DNA from: Ruegeria aquimaris
GTDB taxonomy: Bacteria; Pseudomonadota; Alphaproteobacteria; Rhodobacterales; Rhodobacteraceae
Assembly: GCF_025751555.1 (NCBI RefSeq)
Contig: NZ_JAOWLB010000002.1
Location: 1-64,000, forward strand
Length of the DNA stretch: 64,000 nucleotides
Reading direction: 5' to 3'
The stretch's first letter is position 1. Each line of letters opens with the position of its first letter. Shown in pieces: positions 25,882-35,046 of this stretch. The notes below the pieces were generated by a model that worked only from the letters and a program-made list of their open reading frames with translations, had not been told where the DNA came from and made no database searches. The position numbers and the translations under genes are program-made.

Positions 25882-26958
25882 TCAGTGCGGGAAGGGCCAG
25901 AGTCTGAGTTTTTCCTTGGCCACGCGCCACAGCTGCGCCAGCCCGTGAGGTTCCATGATCAGGAACACGATGATCAGCCCGCCGACGATCACCAGCTGCA
26001 AATGCGCCACGATATCCGTGGGCCAGCCAAGCATGTCTGCACCAACGACCTTGAGCACCACCGGCAGCAGCACCAGAAAGGCCGCGCCAGCGAAAGAGCC
26101 GAAAATCGAACCGAGGCCGCCGATGATCACCATGAACAGCACCAGGAAGGATTTCTGGATGCCAAAGGCCTCGCCAACCTCGACCGCGCCGAGATAGAGC
26201 GCGAAGAACAGCGCGCCGGAGATGCCGACAAAGAACGAGCTGACGGCAAAGGCGGTCATCTTGGCCTTGAGCGGATTCACCCCGATGATCTCGGCGGCGA
26301 TGTCCATGTCGCGGATCGCCATCCAGGTGCGGCCCATGGTGCCGCGGGTCAGGTTGCGGGCGATCAGGGCGCAGAGGGTCAGGAAGATCAGGCAGAACAG
26401 GTAGGTGGCCCAGGCCGGTGCGTTGGGACCGGTGATGATGATGCCGAACACGTCGCGTTCGGGCGCGTTGATCTGGCCGGAGGCGGAGTAGTTGTAGAAC
26501 CACGGCACCCGGTTGAACAGCCAGACCAGAAAGAACTGCGCCGCCAGCGTCGCCACCGCCAGATAGAACCCCTTGATCCGCAGGCTGGGCAGGCCGAACA
26601 ACACGCCGACAATCGCCGTGATGCCACCGGACAGGATCACATGGATGAACATGCTCGTCTCGGGGAAGGCGGTCATCAGCTTGTAGCAGGAATAGGCGCC
26701 CACGGCCATGAACCCGCCGGTGCCCAGGCTGACCTGGCCGCAATAGCCCACCAGAATGTTCAGCCCGATCGCGGCGATGGCGTAGATCAGAAAGGGCAGC
26801 AGCAGCGAGTTCGCCCAATAGTCGTTGATGATGAACGGGATGATCCCGAAGGCCACCACCAAAACCACGTAGTACCGATACCGGTCGAACTTGATCGGAA
26901 AGGTCTGGCTGTCGGACTGGTAGGAGGTTTTGAAATCTCCGGCTTCACGGTAGAACAT
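25882..26958 (-). CDS. livM: branched-chain-type ABC transporter permease LivM
   Basis: This 358-aa inner-membrane permease has about nine to ten helices. It shows the LivM signature ..AIAAIGLNILVGYCGQVSLGTGGFMAVGAY.. and the cytoplasmic loop ..GRTWMAIRDMDIAAEIIGVNPLKAKMTAFAVSSF.., which contacts the ATPases. It pairs with LivH. Its start lies 3 bases after the stop of the small membrane gene, so it belongs to the same leftward operon. Confidence 0.93.
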   Translation of the reverse strand: MFYREAGDFKTSYQSDSQTFPIKFDRYRYYVVLVVAFGIIPFIINDYWANSLLLPFLIYAIAAIGLNILVGYCGQVSLGTGGFMAVGAYSCYKLMTAFPETSMFIHVILSGGITAIVGVLFGLPSLRIKGFYLAVATLAAQFFLVWLFNRVPWFYNYSASGQINAPERDVFGIIITGPNAPAWATYLFCLIFLTLCALIARNLTRGTMGRTWMAIRDMDIAAEIIGVNPLKAKMTAFAVSSFFVGISGALFFALYLGAVEVGEAFGIQKSFLVLFMVIIGGLGSIFGSFAGAAFLVLLPVVLKVVGADMLGWPTDIVAHLQLVIVGGLIIVFLIMEPHGLAQLWRVAKEKLRLWPFPH

Positions 26959-26961
26959 CGC

Positions 26962-27219
26962 TTACATGCCCCCTTCGGACTGCGCGCGGTTGCGGGCCGC
27001 GGTGTCGAGTTGATTTGTCTTTTTCGCATAGCCGCTCGCTTCGGCGGCCCGAACCAGCCGCAGATATGCGGCGATCCCCATGATGAACCCTGCAAAGGCG
27101 AGGAGGCTGGCGATGAGCAGCTGCTGGTCGCTCAGGTCCTGCGCGGTCAGGGCGATGTAGCCAAAGGCCCAGAATCCCGACCAGGCGACGACATTGACGA
27201 TGGCGATCAGCTTGTTCAT
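26962..27219 (-). CDS. small membrane protein in the liv operon
   Basis: This 85-aa protein has two hydrophobic helices (about residues 4-25 and 36-57) and a charged C-terminal tail ending SEGGM. GGAGGAGACGG precedes the ATG. It lies between livH and livM, 3 bases from the latter. No domain is recognised. Because it is in the permease operon with tight spacing, it may be an accessory subunit or assembly factor; that is inference. Confidence 0.75.
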   Translation of the reverse strand: MNKLIAIVNVVAWSGFWAFGYIALTAQDLSDQQLLIASLLAFAGFIMGIAAYLRLVRAAEASGYAKKTNQLDTAARNRAQSEGGM

Positions 27220-27241
27220 CCGTCTCCTCCCTTCCTTGCGA

Positions 27242-27302
27242 AGGTTCCGGGCGGGCGGGTCTCGTTGCGCGGCACGCGCAACGGGGTCGCCCACCGGAAC
27301 CT
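27242..27302 (-). repeat. nested hairpin between livH and the small membrane gene
   Basis: AGGTTCCGG (27242-27250) pairs with CCGGAACCT (27294-27302), enclosing a second stem CGTTGCGC/GCGCAACG (27263-27270, 27276-27283). The structure begins at the livH stop codon and covers the gap to the next gene. It has no U-tract. Confidence 0.6.
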
Positions 27303-28288
27303 CAGACCCTTTCGATGATCTTCTCGCCGAACAGACCCTGCGGCCGGAACACGAGGAAGATCAGCGCCAGAACATAGGCGAACCAGTTCTCGGTCGCGCC
27401 GCCCACCAGCGGGCCGATCGCGAATTCGAACAGTTTCTCGCCGACCCCGATGATCAGCCCGCCGACAATGGCGCCGGGGATCGAGGTGAAGCCGCCCAGC
27501 ATCAGCACCGGCAGCGCCTTGAGCGCGATCAGTGACAGCGAGAACTGCACACCCGACTTGGTGCCCCACATGATGCCCGCGACCAGCGCGACAAAGCCCG
27601 CGACCGACCAGACCAGCACCCAGATGAAGTTCAGCGAGATGCCGACGCTCAGCGCCGCCTGGTGGTCGTCGGCCACCGCACGCATCGCCCGGCCCTGCTT
27701 GGTGTACTGGCTGAAGGCAACCAGCGCCGCCACCAGAAGCGCCGCGATCACGGTCGCCACGATATCGAGATTGTCGATGAAGAAGCCGTAGCCCAGGATG
27801 CCATAGGTGGTGTCGTCGATCCACACGTTCAGACCCTGCGGCAGACCCACATCCAGCGTCTTGATCTCGGAGCCCCACATCAGGTCGGCCACGCCTTCGA
27901 GGAAATAGGCAAGCCCGATGGTGGCCATGAACAGGATGATCGGCTCCTGCCCGACCAGGTGGCGCATCACGAATTGCTGCACCGCCCAGGCCAGAAGGAC
28001 CATCACGCCCATGGTCAGGATAATCGCCAGCAGCGCCGGAACGTTCCATCCGAAATGGGTGATATGGGCGCCGAAGATCGCGTTGATCAGATGCGCGAAC
28101 GGCACCTGGCCATTCATGATCCCCACCAGGGTCATCGCCGCGAACAGCGCCATCACGCCCTGGGCATAGTTGAAGATGCCCGACGCCTTGTAGATCAGCA
28201 CGAAGCCCAGCGCCACCAGCGCATAGAGCACGCCCGCCATCAGGCCGTTGAGGATCACCTCGGTGGCAAAAATCAGTTGATCAGACAT
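27302..28288 (-). CDS. livH: branched-chain-type ABC transporter permease LivH
   Basis: This 328-aa permease has about eight helices and the LivH pattern: N-terminal ..ILNGLMAGVLYALVALGFVLIYKASGIFNYAQGVM.., then ..GRAMRAVADDHQAALSVGI.., the ATPase-contact loop. It forms the transmembrane pore with LivM. It is downstream of livG and upstream of the small membrane gene in a single leftward operon. Confidence 0.93.
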   Translation of the reverse strand: MSDQLIFATEVILNGLMAGVLYALVALGFVLIYKASGIFNYAQGVMALFAAMTLVGIMNGQVPFAHLINAIFGAHITHFGWNVPALLAIILTMGVMVLLAWAVQQFVMRHLVGQEPIILFMATIGLAYFLEGVADLMWGSEIKTLDVGLPQGLNVWIDDTTYGILGYGFFIDNLDIVATVIAALLVAALVAFSQYTKQGRAMRAVADDHQAALSVGISLNFIWVLVWSVAGFVALVAGIMWGTKSGVQFSLSLIALKALPVLMLGGFTSIPGAIVGGLIIGVGEKLFEFAIGPLVGGATENWFAYVLALIFLVFRPQGLFGEKIIERV

Positions 28289-28329
28289 GTCCCGCGCCCC
28301 CGGTTTTCGTCGTGTCGTTCAGGTGAAGA

Positions 28330-29148
28330 TCAGTCATGTGCCACCCCCAGATAGGCGTCGATGACCTCCTGGTTGTTGCGCACCTCGTCGGGCGTGCCGT
28401 CGCCGATCTTCTTGCCGTAATCCATCACCACCACGCGGTCGCTCAGGTCCATGACCACGCCCATGTCATGTTCGATCAGCGCGATGGTGGTGCCGAACTC
28501 GTCGTTCACGTCGAGGATGAAGCGGCTCATGTCCTCTTTCTCTTCGACGTTCATGCCCGCCATCGGTTCGTCCAGCAGCAGCAGTTTCGGCTCGGCAGCC
28601 AGCGCGCGGGCCAGTTCGACCCGCTTTTTCAGGCCGTAGGGCAGGCGCGACACCGGCGTCTTGCGGATGTGCTGGATCTCGAGGAAGTCGATGATCTTTT
28701 CCACCGCCTCGCGATTTTCGACCTCTTCGCGCTCGGCCTTGCCGCGCCAGATCGACTGGCTCAGCAGGCCCGCGCTCATGAAGTTGAGCCGCCCGGTCAT
28801 CACGTTGTCCAGAACGCTCATGCCTTCGAAGAGCGCGATGTTCTGGAAGGTGCGCGCGATGCCCTGGCGGGCCACCTCATAGGGGCGCATCGCCGGGCGC
28901 TTCTTGCCGTGGAACCAGACCTCGCCCTCTTGCGGCACGTAAAAGCCCGAGATCACGTTCAGCATCGAGGACTTGCCGGCGCCGTTCGGGCCGATGATCG
29001 CGCGGATCTCGCCCTCGCGGATGTCAAAGCTGATATCCTTGATCGCCACCACGCCGCCGAACCGCAGGGTGATGTTCTTCATTTCCATCACCACGCCGCC
29101 GATCTTGCGGCCGTCCTCGGTGATATATCCCTCAGATGCGTCGAGCAT
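28330..29148 (-). CDS. livG: branched-chain-type ABC transporter ATP-binding protein LivG
   Basis: This 272-aa ATPase partners LivF. It has Walker A GPNGAGKSS and Walker B KLLLLDEPM followed by AGMNVEEKEDM, typical LivG. The ABC signature is replaced by LPYGLKKRVE, a variant common in the LivG family linked to acyl-CoA synthetases. The start MLDASEGY is preceded by a good ribosome binding site. It follows the acyl-CoA synthetase gene by 68 bases. Confidence 0.92.
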   Translation of the reverse strand: MLDASEGYITEDGRKIGGVVMEMKNITLRFGGVVAIKDISFDIREGEIRAIIGPNGAGKSSMLNVISGFYVPQEGEVWFHGKKRPAMRPYEVARQGIARTFQNIALFEGMSVLDNVMTGRLNFMSAGLLSQSIWRGKAEREEVENREAVEKIIDFLEIQHIRKTPVSRLPYGLKKRVELARALAAEPKLLLLDEPMAGMNVEEKEDMSRFILDVNDEFGTTIALIEHDMGVVMDLSDRVVVMDYGKKIGDGTPDEVRNNQEVIDAYLGVAHD

Positions 29149-29216
29149 CGGTGTCTCCCTTGTCTGTCGGACCGGGGTCCAGTGCGGTGGGCGCGCGCCG
29201 CGCGCCCTGCCGGCGC

Positions 29217-31208
29217 TTATTCGGCGGCCACCTTATGCGGTGCCACGGTCTGGATCTTGGCGTCGCAGATGGTCAGCGTTGCCTTGATCGCGCCCTTGCG
29301 GCCATCCTCATAGGTCACCTCGGTCACGGTCGAGACCTTGTCGGAGCCGTCATAGAGCGCGGCGATGATGTCGGCATACTTGTCCTCGACAAAGCCGCGG
29401 CGCACCTTGCGGGTCCGGGTGATCTCGCCATCGTCGGCATCCAGTTCCTTGTGCAGGACAACGAAGCGATGCACCTGGCATCCCGACAGCATGGTGTCGG
29501 CGGCAACCGACCTGTTCACCTCTTCCACATGCTTGGAGATGGTTTCCAGCACGCGCGGGTGTCCCGCCAGTTCCTGGTACGAGGCATAGGCGATGTTGTT
29601 GCGTTCCGCCCAGTTGCCGATCGCGGTCAGGTCGATGTTGATGAAGGCGACGCAGCGGTCGCGGCCATTGCCGAACAGCACGGCCTCAAGGATGTCAGGA
29701 TAGAACTTGAGCTTGTTCTCGACATATTTGGGCGCGAACATGCTGCCGTCGGCCATCTTGCCCACGTCCTTGGCGCGGTCGATTATGCGCAGGTGACCCG
29801 TGCCTTCCTCGATGAAGCCCGCGTCGCCGGTGGCGACCCAGCCTTCGGGATCCTTGGTCGAGGCGGTGCTTTCGGGGTTCTTGTAGTATTCGACGAACAC
29901 ACCGGGCGAGCGGTAATGGATCTCGCCTTTCTCGTCGATCCTGATCTCGACATCCGGCGCGGGCACGCCGACGGTGTCGGCACGCACTTCGCCATCGGGC
30001 TGCACGGTGATGAACACGGTAGCCTCGGTCTGGCCGTAGAGCTGTTTCAGGTTGATGCCCAGCGAGCGGTAGAAATCGAAGATTTCCGGCCCGATCGCCT
30101 CGCCCGCGGTGTAGCCCACGCGGAACCGGCCATAGCCCAGCGTATCCTTGAGCGGACCGTAGACCAGAATGTTGCCCAGCGCGTATTTCAGGCGGTCGCC
30201 GAAGCTGACCGGCTTGCCGTCCAGGATGCGGCCGCCGACCTTTTTGGCATGGGCCATGAAGTGGTGGAACATCCGCCGTTTCAGCGGGCTTGCATCCTCC
30301 ATCCGGATCATCACGTTGGTCAGCTGCATTTCGAACACGCGCGGCGGGGCAAAGAAATAGGTCGGCCCGATCTCGCGCAGGTCGGTCATCATCGTGTCGG
30401 GGCTTTCGGGGCAGTTCACGCAGAAGCCGCACCAATAGGCCTGTCCGATCGAGAAGATGAAGTCGCCAACCCAGGCCATCGGCAGGTAGGAGAGGATGTC
30501 CTCGCCGCGCGTCAGATGGTCGAAATCCGCCGAGTTCTTGGCGCTTTCGATGACGTTGCGGTTGGACAGGACCACGCCCTTGGGCTTGCCCGTGGTGCCC
30601 GAGGTATAGAGCATCACGCAGGTGTCGTCATAGGTGATCTCGGCGATGCGGCGATCCAGTTCGGCATCCAGCCGGTGGTGCCCGGCGCGGCCCTCGGCCA
30701 TGATGTCGTGCAGCGCGTTCATCTGGGAGTGGTCGTATTTCCGCATCCCGCGCTTGTCGGTATAGAGGATGTGCTTGACCTGATGCACCTTCTCCTGGAT
30801 CTCGATGACCTTGTCGACCTGCTCCTGGTCACCGCAGACGATGTATTTGGCGCCGCAATGCTCCATGACATAGGTCATCTCTTCGGCCACCGCGTCCTGA
30901 TAGAACGGCACCGGTACCGCGCCGACCATCTGGGCGGCGACCATCGACCAGTAATGTGCCGGACGGTTGCGGCCGATGACGGCGATGTGGTCGCCCTTTT
31001 CGACGCCGATCTCCAGAAAACCCAGCGCCATGGCACGAATCTCGGCCGCGGCTTCGGCCCAGGTCCAGCATTGCCAGATGCCGAATTCCTTTTCCCGATA
31101 GGCCGGGGCATTCCCGAACTGGGTTGCGTTGCGGTGAAGCAGCGCCGGAAGGGACTGAAGCCCCCCAGCGCCCGACTGCGACTGGACCAATGTCTTTCTC
31201 CTCCCCAT
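29217..31208 (-). CDS. long-chain-type acyl-CoA synthetase (AMP-forming)
   Basis: This 663-aa AMP-dependent ligase activates a carboxylic acid to its CoA thioester. The ATP-binding P-loop is YTSGTTGKPKG; further motifs are ..QLYGQTEAT.., ..WVATGDAGF.. and ..IIDRAKDVGKMADGSMFAPKYVENKL... Its length and insertion pattern match the FadD15-like group often found as the first gene of liv-type operons in alphaproteobacteria. With the PaaK-like ligase at the other end, the operon probably imports and activates an organic acid. The start at 31208 has GAAGGAGCGG upstream; a longer frame has no support. Confidence 0.88.
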   Translation of the reverse strand: MGRRKTLVQSQSGAGGLQSLPALLHRNATQFGNAPAYREKEFGIWQCWTWAEAAAEIRAMALGFLEIGVEKGDHIAVIGRNRPAHYWSMVAAQMVGAVPVPFYQDAVAEEMTYVMEHCGAKYIVCGDQEQVDKVIEIQEKVHQVKHILYTDKRGMRKYDHSQMNALHDIMAEGRAGHHRLDAELDRRIAEITYDDTCVMLYTSGTTGKPKGVVLSNRNVIESAKNSADFDHLTRGEDILSYLPMAWVGDFIFSIGQAYWCGFCVNCPESPDTMMTDLREIGPTYFFAPPRVFEMQLTNVMIRMEDASPLKRRMFHHFMAHAKKVGGRILDGKPVSFGDRLKYALGNILVYGPLKDTLGYGRFRVGYTAGEAIGPEIFDFYRSLGINLKQLYGQTEATVFITVQPDGEVRADTVGVPAPDVEIRIDEKGEIHYRSPGVFVEYYKNPESTASTKDPEGWVATGDAGFIEEGTGHLRIIDRAKDVGKMADGSMFAPKYVENKLKFYPDILEAVLFGNGRDRCVAFINIDLTAIGNWAERNNIAYASYQELAGHPRVLETISKHVEEVNRSVAADTMLSGCQVHRFVVLHKELDADDGEITRTRKVRRGFVEDKYADIIAALYDGSDKVSTVTEVTYEDGRKGAIKATLTICDAKIQTVAPHKVAAE

Positions 31209-31330
31209 TCCGACCCGCTCCTTCGGGCCGGACGTGACCGCGTGACCCTGACGGATCGTTGCGATTCTGCCCCAGATCAGGAACAGCGCCATTGGTCGCG
31301 GGGAAAGTTTACGTGATGTTTTCCCAATTC

Positions 31331-31368
31331 TTACGAATTGTAACAGCGTGTCCGGTAACCGCGACACG
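31331..31368. promoter_or_regulatory. two palindromes in the divergent promoter region
   Basis: TTAC-GAATT-GTAA (31331-31343) and CGTGTC-N10-GACACG (31347-31352, 31363-31368) lie between the acyl-CoA synthetase and histidine kinase genes. They are plausible operators, for instance for the response regulator encoded next, but no known consensus is matched. Confidence 0.4.
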
Positions 31369-31442
31369 GTAACCCCCGGGACCGCCACCCCTTGTTCTGA
31401 CGAATTTTGTGGTGCTAGGCAGAGAGCGGGAGGCCGGACGCC

Positions 31443-33341
31443 GTGGACAGAAGCGAACAGTGGATCAAGACGATGACCTCGGCCGGGCTGAACCTGATCG
31501 CCCAGGCCCTGTCGATCTATGACAACAACTTGCAGCTGGCGGTTTGCAACCGCCGTTTTCAGGAAATGTTTCATCTGCCCGACCGGCTGATCCGTCCGGG
31601 CGCGCGGTTCGACGACACCATTCGCTATCTCGCCCAGCGCGGCGACTACGGCGAGGTCGCCGATATCGACGCGCTGGTGCAGCACCGGGTGCAGCAGGCG
31701 CGCGCCTTTGTGCCACATTACTTCGAACGCATCCGGGCCAATGGTCAGGTCATCTCGATCGAGGGCGCGCCGCTGCCGCAGGGCGGATGGGTGACCGTCT
31801 ATACCGATATCACCCGCACCAAGCGGGTCGAGGAGCTGCTGCGCGCCCGATCCGAGGAGCTATCGGGCCAGCTGCTGGCCCATGCCGAGGAGCTGAGCAC
31901 CACCAACCGCAAGCTGGCCGCCACCATCAGCGCGCTGGAAGAGGCGCAGCGGCAGTTGACCGAGATCGAGGCGCGCACCCGCCTGACCACCGAGATGATG
32001 CCGGCCCATATCGCCCATGCGGATCGGGACGGGCATTACACCTATTCCAACCGGCGGCTGAGCGCGGTGATGCCGGGGCGGCCCTCGGACATCGTGGGGC
32101 TACATATCTCGGAGGCGCTGGGGCCCGAGGCCTTTGCCAAGATCGAGCCGCATCTTCAGGCCGCCTATGGCGGCGACAGCCCGGTTTTCGAGTTCAACGA
32201 GGCACATGACGGACGGCGCATCCGGGTGGCGTTCACTCCCGATGGCAGCGGCGGAGTCTATATCCTGTCAATGGATGTGACCACCGAAACCCAGACCCGC
32301 GTGGCGTTGCAACAATCCCGCCGCCGTGCAATGGCGGCGCAGATGACCAGTGGACTGGCGCATGATTTTTCGAACCTCTTGACCATCATCCTGGGCATGA
32401 TGTCGAAGATGGAGAAGATGGATCTGCCCGAAGAGGCCGCCGAGCTGGTCACGGCAACTCAGGCCACCGCACAGCGGGGCGGACGGCTGCTCAACCGGAT
32501 CGCCGACATGACCGGCAACCGCACCCTGCGGCCGCGCGCCACCGACATGCACGGGCTGCTCGATGACCTCAAGCTGCTGGCCACCCCCACCCTGCCGCGT
32601 GGCATCGGGTTGAGCGTGCTGGACCATACGCCTGACGAGGCGCTGATGCTGGATGCGGGCATGTTGCAGGACGCGCTGCTGAACCTGGTGCTGAACGCGC
32701 GCGACGCCTGTGGGACCAACGGGCTGATCGCGGTCAGCGCCCATGCCATCGGCCGGATCTGGATCGAGATCGCGGTGACCGATACCGGCCCCGGTTTTTC
32801 CAAGGAGGCGCTGGAGCGCGGGCTGAACCCGTTCTTTACCACCAAGGGCAGCGAAGGCTCGGGCCTGGGTCTGCCGATGGTCTATGACATGGTCAAGCTG
32901 GCGGGCGGCGACATGCGTCTGGGCAATTCGCCCACGGGCGCGGTCGTCACTTTGCGCCTGCCCTATCGCGCCGCGCCCAATGCGCAGGGCGGATTGGCGC
33001 TGCTGGTCGAGGATAACGAAGACCTGCGCGCGACCTTCCGCGACATGCTGGTCGATCTGGGGCATACGGTGATCGAGGCGACCTCGGCCGATGAGGCGAG
33101 TGCGCTGGCCGCCGATATCGAGGATATCGCGCTGGTGCTGTCGGATATCAAGCTGGAAGGCGCCGCAACCGGCATCGACCTGCTGAAACGCCTGCCGCGC
33201 GCGCTGCCCTGTATCCTGATGACCTCGCTGCCGCCGTCCGATCCGCTGCACCGCGAGGCCCTGACGCGCGGCCCGGTGCTGCGCAAGCCCTTTACCCGCG
33301 CACAACTCAGCGCATTGATCCGCACCGAGGAGACGACATGA
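31443..33341 (+). CDS. hybrid sensor histidine kinase (PAS domains, C-terminal receiver)
   Basis: This 632-aa soluble kinase contains a PAS-type module (residues about 12-125) and a coiled coil (130-180). A second PAS (180-285) is followed by a kinase core with the phosphoacceptor histidine in SGLAHDFSNLLTI. The ATP-lid motifs are NLVLNARDAC, DTGPGF and GSGLGLPMVYDM. A C-terminal receiver (about 515-630) has the phospho-Asp in LVLSDIKLEG. The GTG at 31443 is used because GGGAGG lies ten bases upstream. The stop overlaps the response regulator start (ATGA). The gene is divergent from the acyl-CoA synthetase/liv operon and may regulate it; that is inference. Confidence 0.9.
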   Translation: MDRSEQWIKTMTSAGLNLIAQALSIYDNNLQLAVCNRRFQEMFHLPDRLIRPGARFDDTIRYLAQRGDYGEVADIDALVQHRVQQARAFVPHYFERIRANGQVISIEGAPLPQGGWVTVYTDITRTKRVEELLRARSEELSGQLLAHAEELSTTNRKLAATISALEEAQRQLTEIEARTRLTTEMMPAHIAHADRDGHYTYSNRRLSAVMPGRPSDIVGLHISEALGPEAFAKIEPHLQAAYGGDSPVFEFNEAHDGRRIRVAFTPDGSGGVYILSMDVTTETQTRVALQQSRRRAMAAQMTSGLAHDFSNLLTIILGMMSKMEKMDLPEEAAELVTATQATAQRGGRLLNRIADMTGNRTLRPRATDMHGLLDDLKLLATPTLPRGIGLSVLDHTPDEALMLDAGMLQDALLNLVLNARDACGTNGLIAVSAHAIGRIWIEIAVTDTGPGFSKEALERGLNPFFTTKGSEGSGLGLPMVYDMVKLAGGDMRLGNSPTGAVVTLRLPYRAAPNAQGGLALLVEDNEDLRATFRDMLVDLGHTVIEATSADEASALAADIEDIALVLSDIKLEGAATGIDLLKRLPRALPCILMTSLPPSDPLHREALTRGPVLRKPFTRAQLSALIRTEETT

Positions 33342-34042
33342 CCGCCCCTCTTGTGACCATCCTGGACGACGAGCCGGAAATCCGGCTGATCCTGACCGAG
33401 GCGCTGGCCGAGGCCGGGTTCCGCACCCAGAGCTTTTCGCGCGCCCGCGAATTCGAAGCCTCGCTGAAACGGGTGACGCCGGATGTCTGCCTGGTGGACC
33501 TGTCGCTGCCCGATACCGATGGTCTTGCGCTGGTGCATCGTCTGGCGCTGGAACAGGGGGCGACGGTGATCATCATCTCGGGTCGGGCGCAGGTGCAGGA
33601 CCGGGTGACCGGGCTGGAACTGGGGGCTGACGACTACATCACCAAGCCGTTTGACCCGGCCGAGGTGGTGGCGCGCATCCGCGCGCGGCTGCGCGACGGG
33701 ATGCGTGGCGAGGTGCAGGGCGGCGATATCGCCAGTTTCAACGGTTGGACCGCGCATTTCGACCGCTATGCGCTGGAGGATGAAAGCGGCACGGAAACCC
33801 CGTTCTCTCATGCCGAGGGCGAGGTGCTGCGGCTGTTCCTGGAGAGCCCCAAGCGGCTGATCAGCCGGGCGCAGATGCAGGAGGCGCTGGGGGGTGCTGC
33901 GGGCGAAAGCTTTGACCGGGCGATGGATGTGCGTATCTCGCGCCTGCGCACCAAACTGCGCGAAGACCCCAAGAACCCGCGCCTGATCAAGACGATCTAT
34001 GGGGCTGGATATATCTTTCTGGGCGATGTCAGCTGGCGCTAG
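33338..34042 (+). CDS. OmpR/TorR-family response regulator
   Basis: This 234-aa transcription factor has a receiver domain with the acidic pair LDDEPE, phospho-Asp in LVDLSLPDTDG, and the KPFDP loop lysine. A winged-helix DNA-binding domain follows, with ..RLISRAQMQEAL.. and ..VDVRISRLRTKL-like ..MDVRISRLRTKLREDPKNPRLIKTIYGAGY.., the OmpR effector signature. It is translationally coupled to the hybrid kinase. The kinase also has its own receiver, suggesting a phosphorelay or a sink arrangement. Confidence 0.93.
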   Translation: MTAPLVTILDDEPEIRLILTEALAEAGFRTQSFSRAREFEASLKRVTPDVCLVDLSLPDTDGLALVHRLALEQGATVIIISGRAQVQDRVTGLELGADDYITKPFDPAEVVARIRARLRDGMRGEVQGGDIASFNGWTAHFDRYALEDESGTETPFSHAEGEVLRLFLESPKRLISRAQMQEALGGAAGESFDRAMDVRISRLRTKLREDPKNPRLIKTIYGAGYIFLGDVSWR

Positions 34043-34145
34043 GCCCGGTTGACCGGGACCGGCCAGCGACGGTAAAATGAACATGCGCGGACCGAAGCAC
34101 AGGCGGGCCAGCGCCCGCCGCAGTTCCTTTGGGAGGGAGGCTGCA

Positions 34146-34433
34146 ATGCACCCATATCTGGAGATTCGCAGGCGCATGCTGGACAAGGCCATGCGCCGCT
34201 ATGTCAGGGCCGACATTGCATGGCGGCAGGGGCTGGAGCAGGCGGCGCTGCTGGTTCCGGGCGCAATCGGCCGGGGGTATCTGATGATCGGCAATCCGGG
34301 TTCCCGGGTCCGCCGTCTCTATGATGAACGCGACCGCGCCTTGCAGCGGTTGGCAGCGGCGCGGGCCAAGTTGCACGAGGCGCGCGGCAGGGTCCGGGTG
34401 GAGCAGCGTATCCCGTTGATCGCGCACAGCTGA
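34146..34433 (+). CDS. small basic helical protein of unknown function
   Basis: This 95-aa protein is rich in arginine and alanine, with amphipathic helices, for example ..RRRMLDKAMRRYVRADIAW.. and ..RVRRLYDERDRALQRLAAARAKLHEAR... The start at 34146 is preceded by GGGAGGGAGG; an earlier in-frame ATG at 34077 has no ribosome binding site. No domain, signal or membrane segment is recognised. Its base composition is like its neighbours. Confidence 0.6.
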   Translation: MHPYLEIRRRMLDKAMRRYVRADIAWRQGLEQAALLVPGAIGRGYLMIGNPGSRVRRLYDERDRALQRLAAARAKLHEARGRVRVEQRIPLIAHS

Positions 34434-34500
34434 CTGGCACATTTCTCAGGCCCAAAGCGACACAAAATATGGTATGTAACTTGTGGGAGGGACACATATC

Positions 34501-34899
34501 ATGACAACACTCGAATTCTATACCGCCTTGACCGGGCTCTGGGTGGCCATCGCCTGGTTGCCCTATATTCTGGATCGGATCATGGTTCGCGGCCTGATGG
34601 GCGCCATGGCGAATTATGACCCGAACGCCGTTCCGCAAACGCCTTGGGCACAGCGGGCGATGCGGGCGCACAACGTCGCGATCCAGGCCTTTGCCGCCTT
34701 TGCCCCGCTCGCCGTGATGGCGATGATAAAGATACCCGAAGATGCCTATGCCGGAACGCTGGCGATGACGTTCTTCGTGGGCATTTTCGCCCATTACATC
34801 ATCTATTGCCTCGGTGTTCCGGTGCTCAGGACTCTGGCCTTTGCCCTGGCCGCGCTATCCTCGGTCGCCCTGGCCTTGCGGCTGCTCGGACTGATCTGA
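34501..34899 (+). CDS. MAPEG family membrane protein
   Basis: This 132-aa protein has four membrane helices and the MAPEG arrangement (membrane-associated proteins in eicosanoid and glutathione metabolism). The second helix and loop contain ..RAMRAHNVAIQAFAAFAPL.., the usual R-A-x-x-N-x-x-E/Q region. Bacterial members may be glutathione transferases or have structural roles; activity is unknown. GTGGGAGGGAC lies just before the ATG at 34501. It is monocistronic here. Confidence 0.82.
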   Translation: MTTLEFYTALTGLWVAIAWLPYILDRIMVRGLMGAMANYDPNAVPQTPWAQRAMRAHNVAIQAFAAFAPLAVMAMIKIPEDAYAGTLAMTFFVGIFAHYIIYCLGVPVLRTLAFALAALSSVALALRLLGLI

Positions 34900-35046
34900 A
34901 GCGGTACCCGGTCACGCCACGAAATCCACCCGGCGAGACCGGAACAAGGGGACCAAAATCTCGCGAACGGCGCGGCCCGGGTCAAAGATCCTGGCCTGTC
35001 GAACCTCGATGACTTGCGCCGGATGCGGCGAGATCCCGCTGTCGCC

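Noticed and set aside
31209-31718. Longer reading frame for the acyl-CoA synthetase
   Set aside because: It would run across the divergent promoter and into the histidine kinase gene; the start at 31208 has a good ribosome binding site and the normal family N-terminus.
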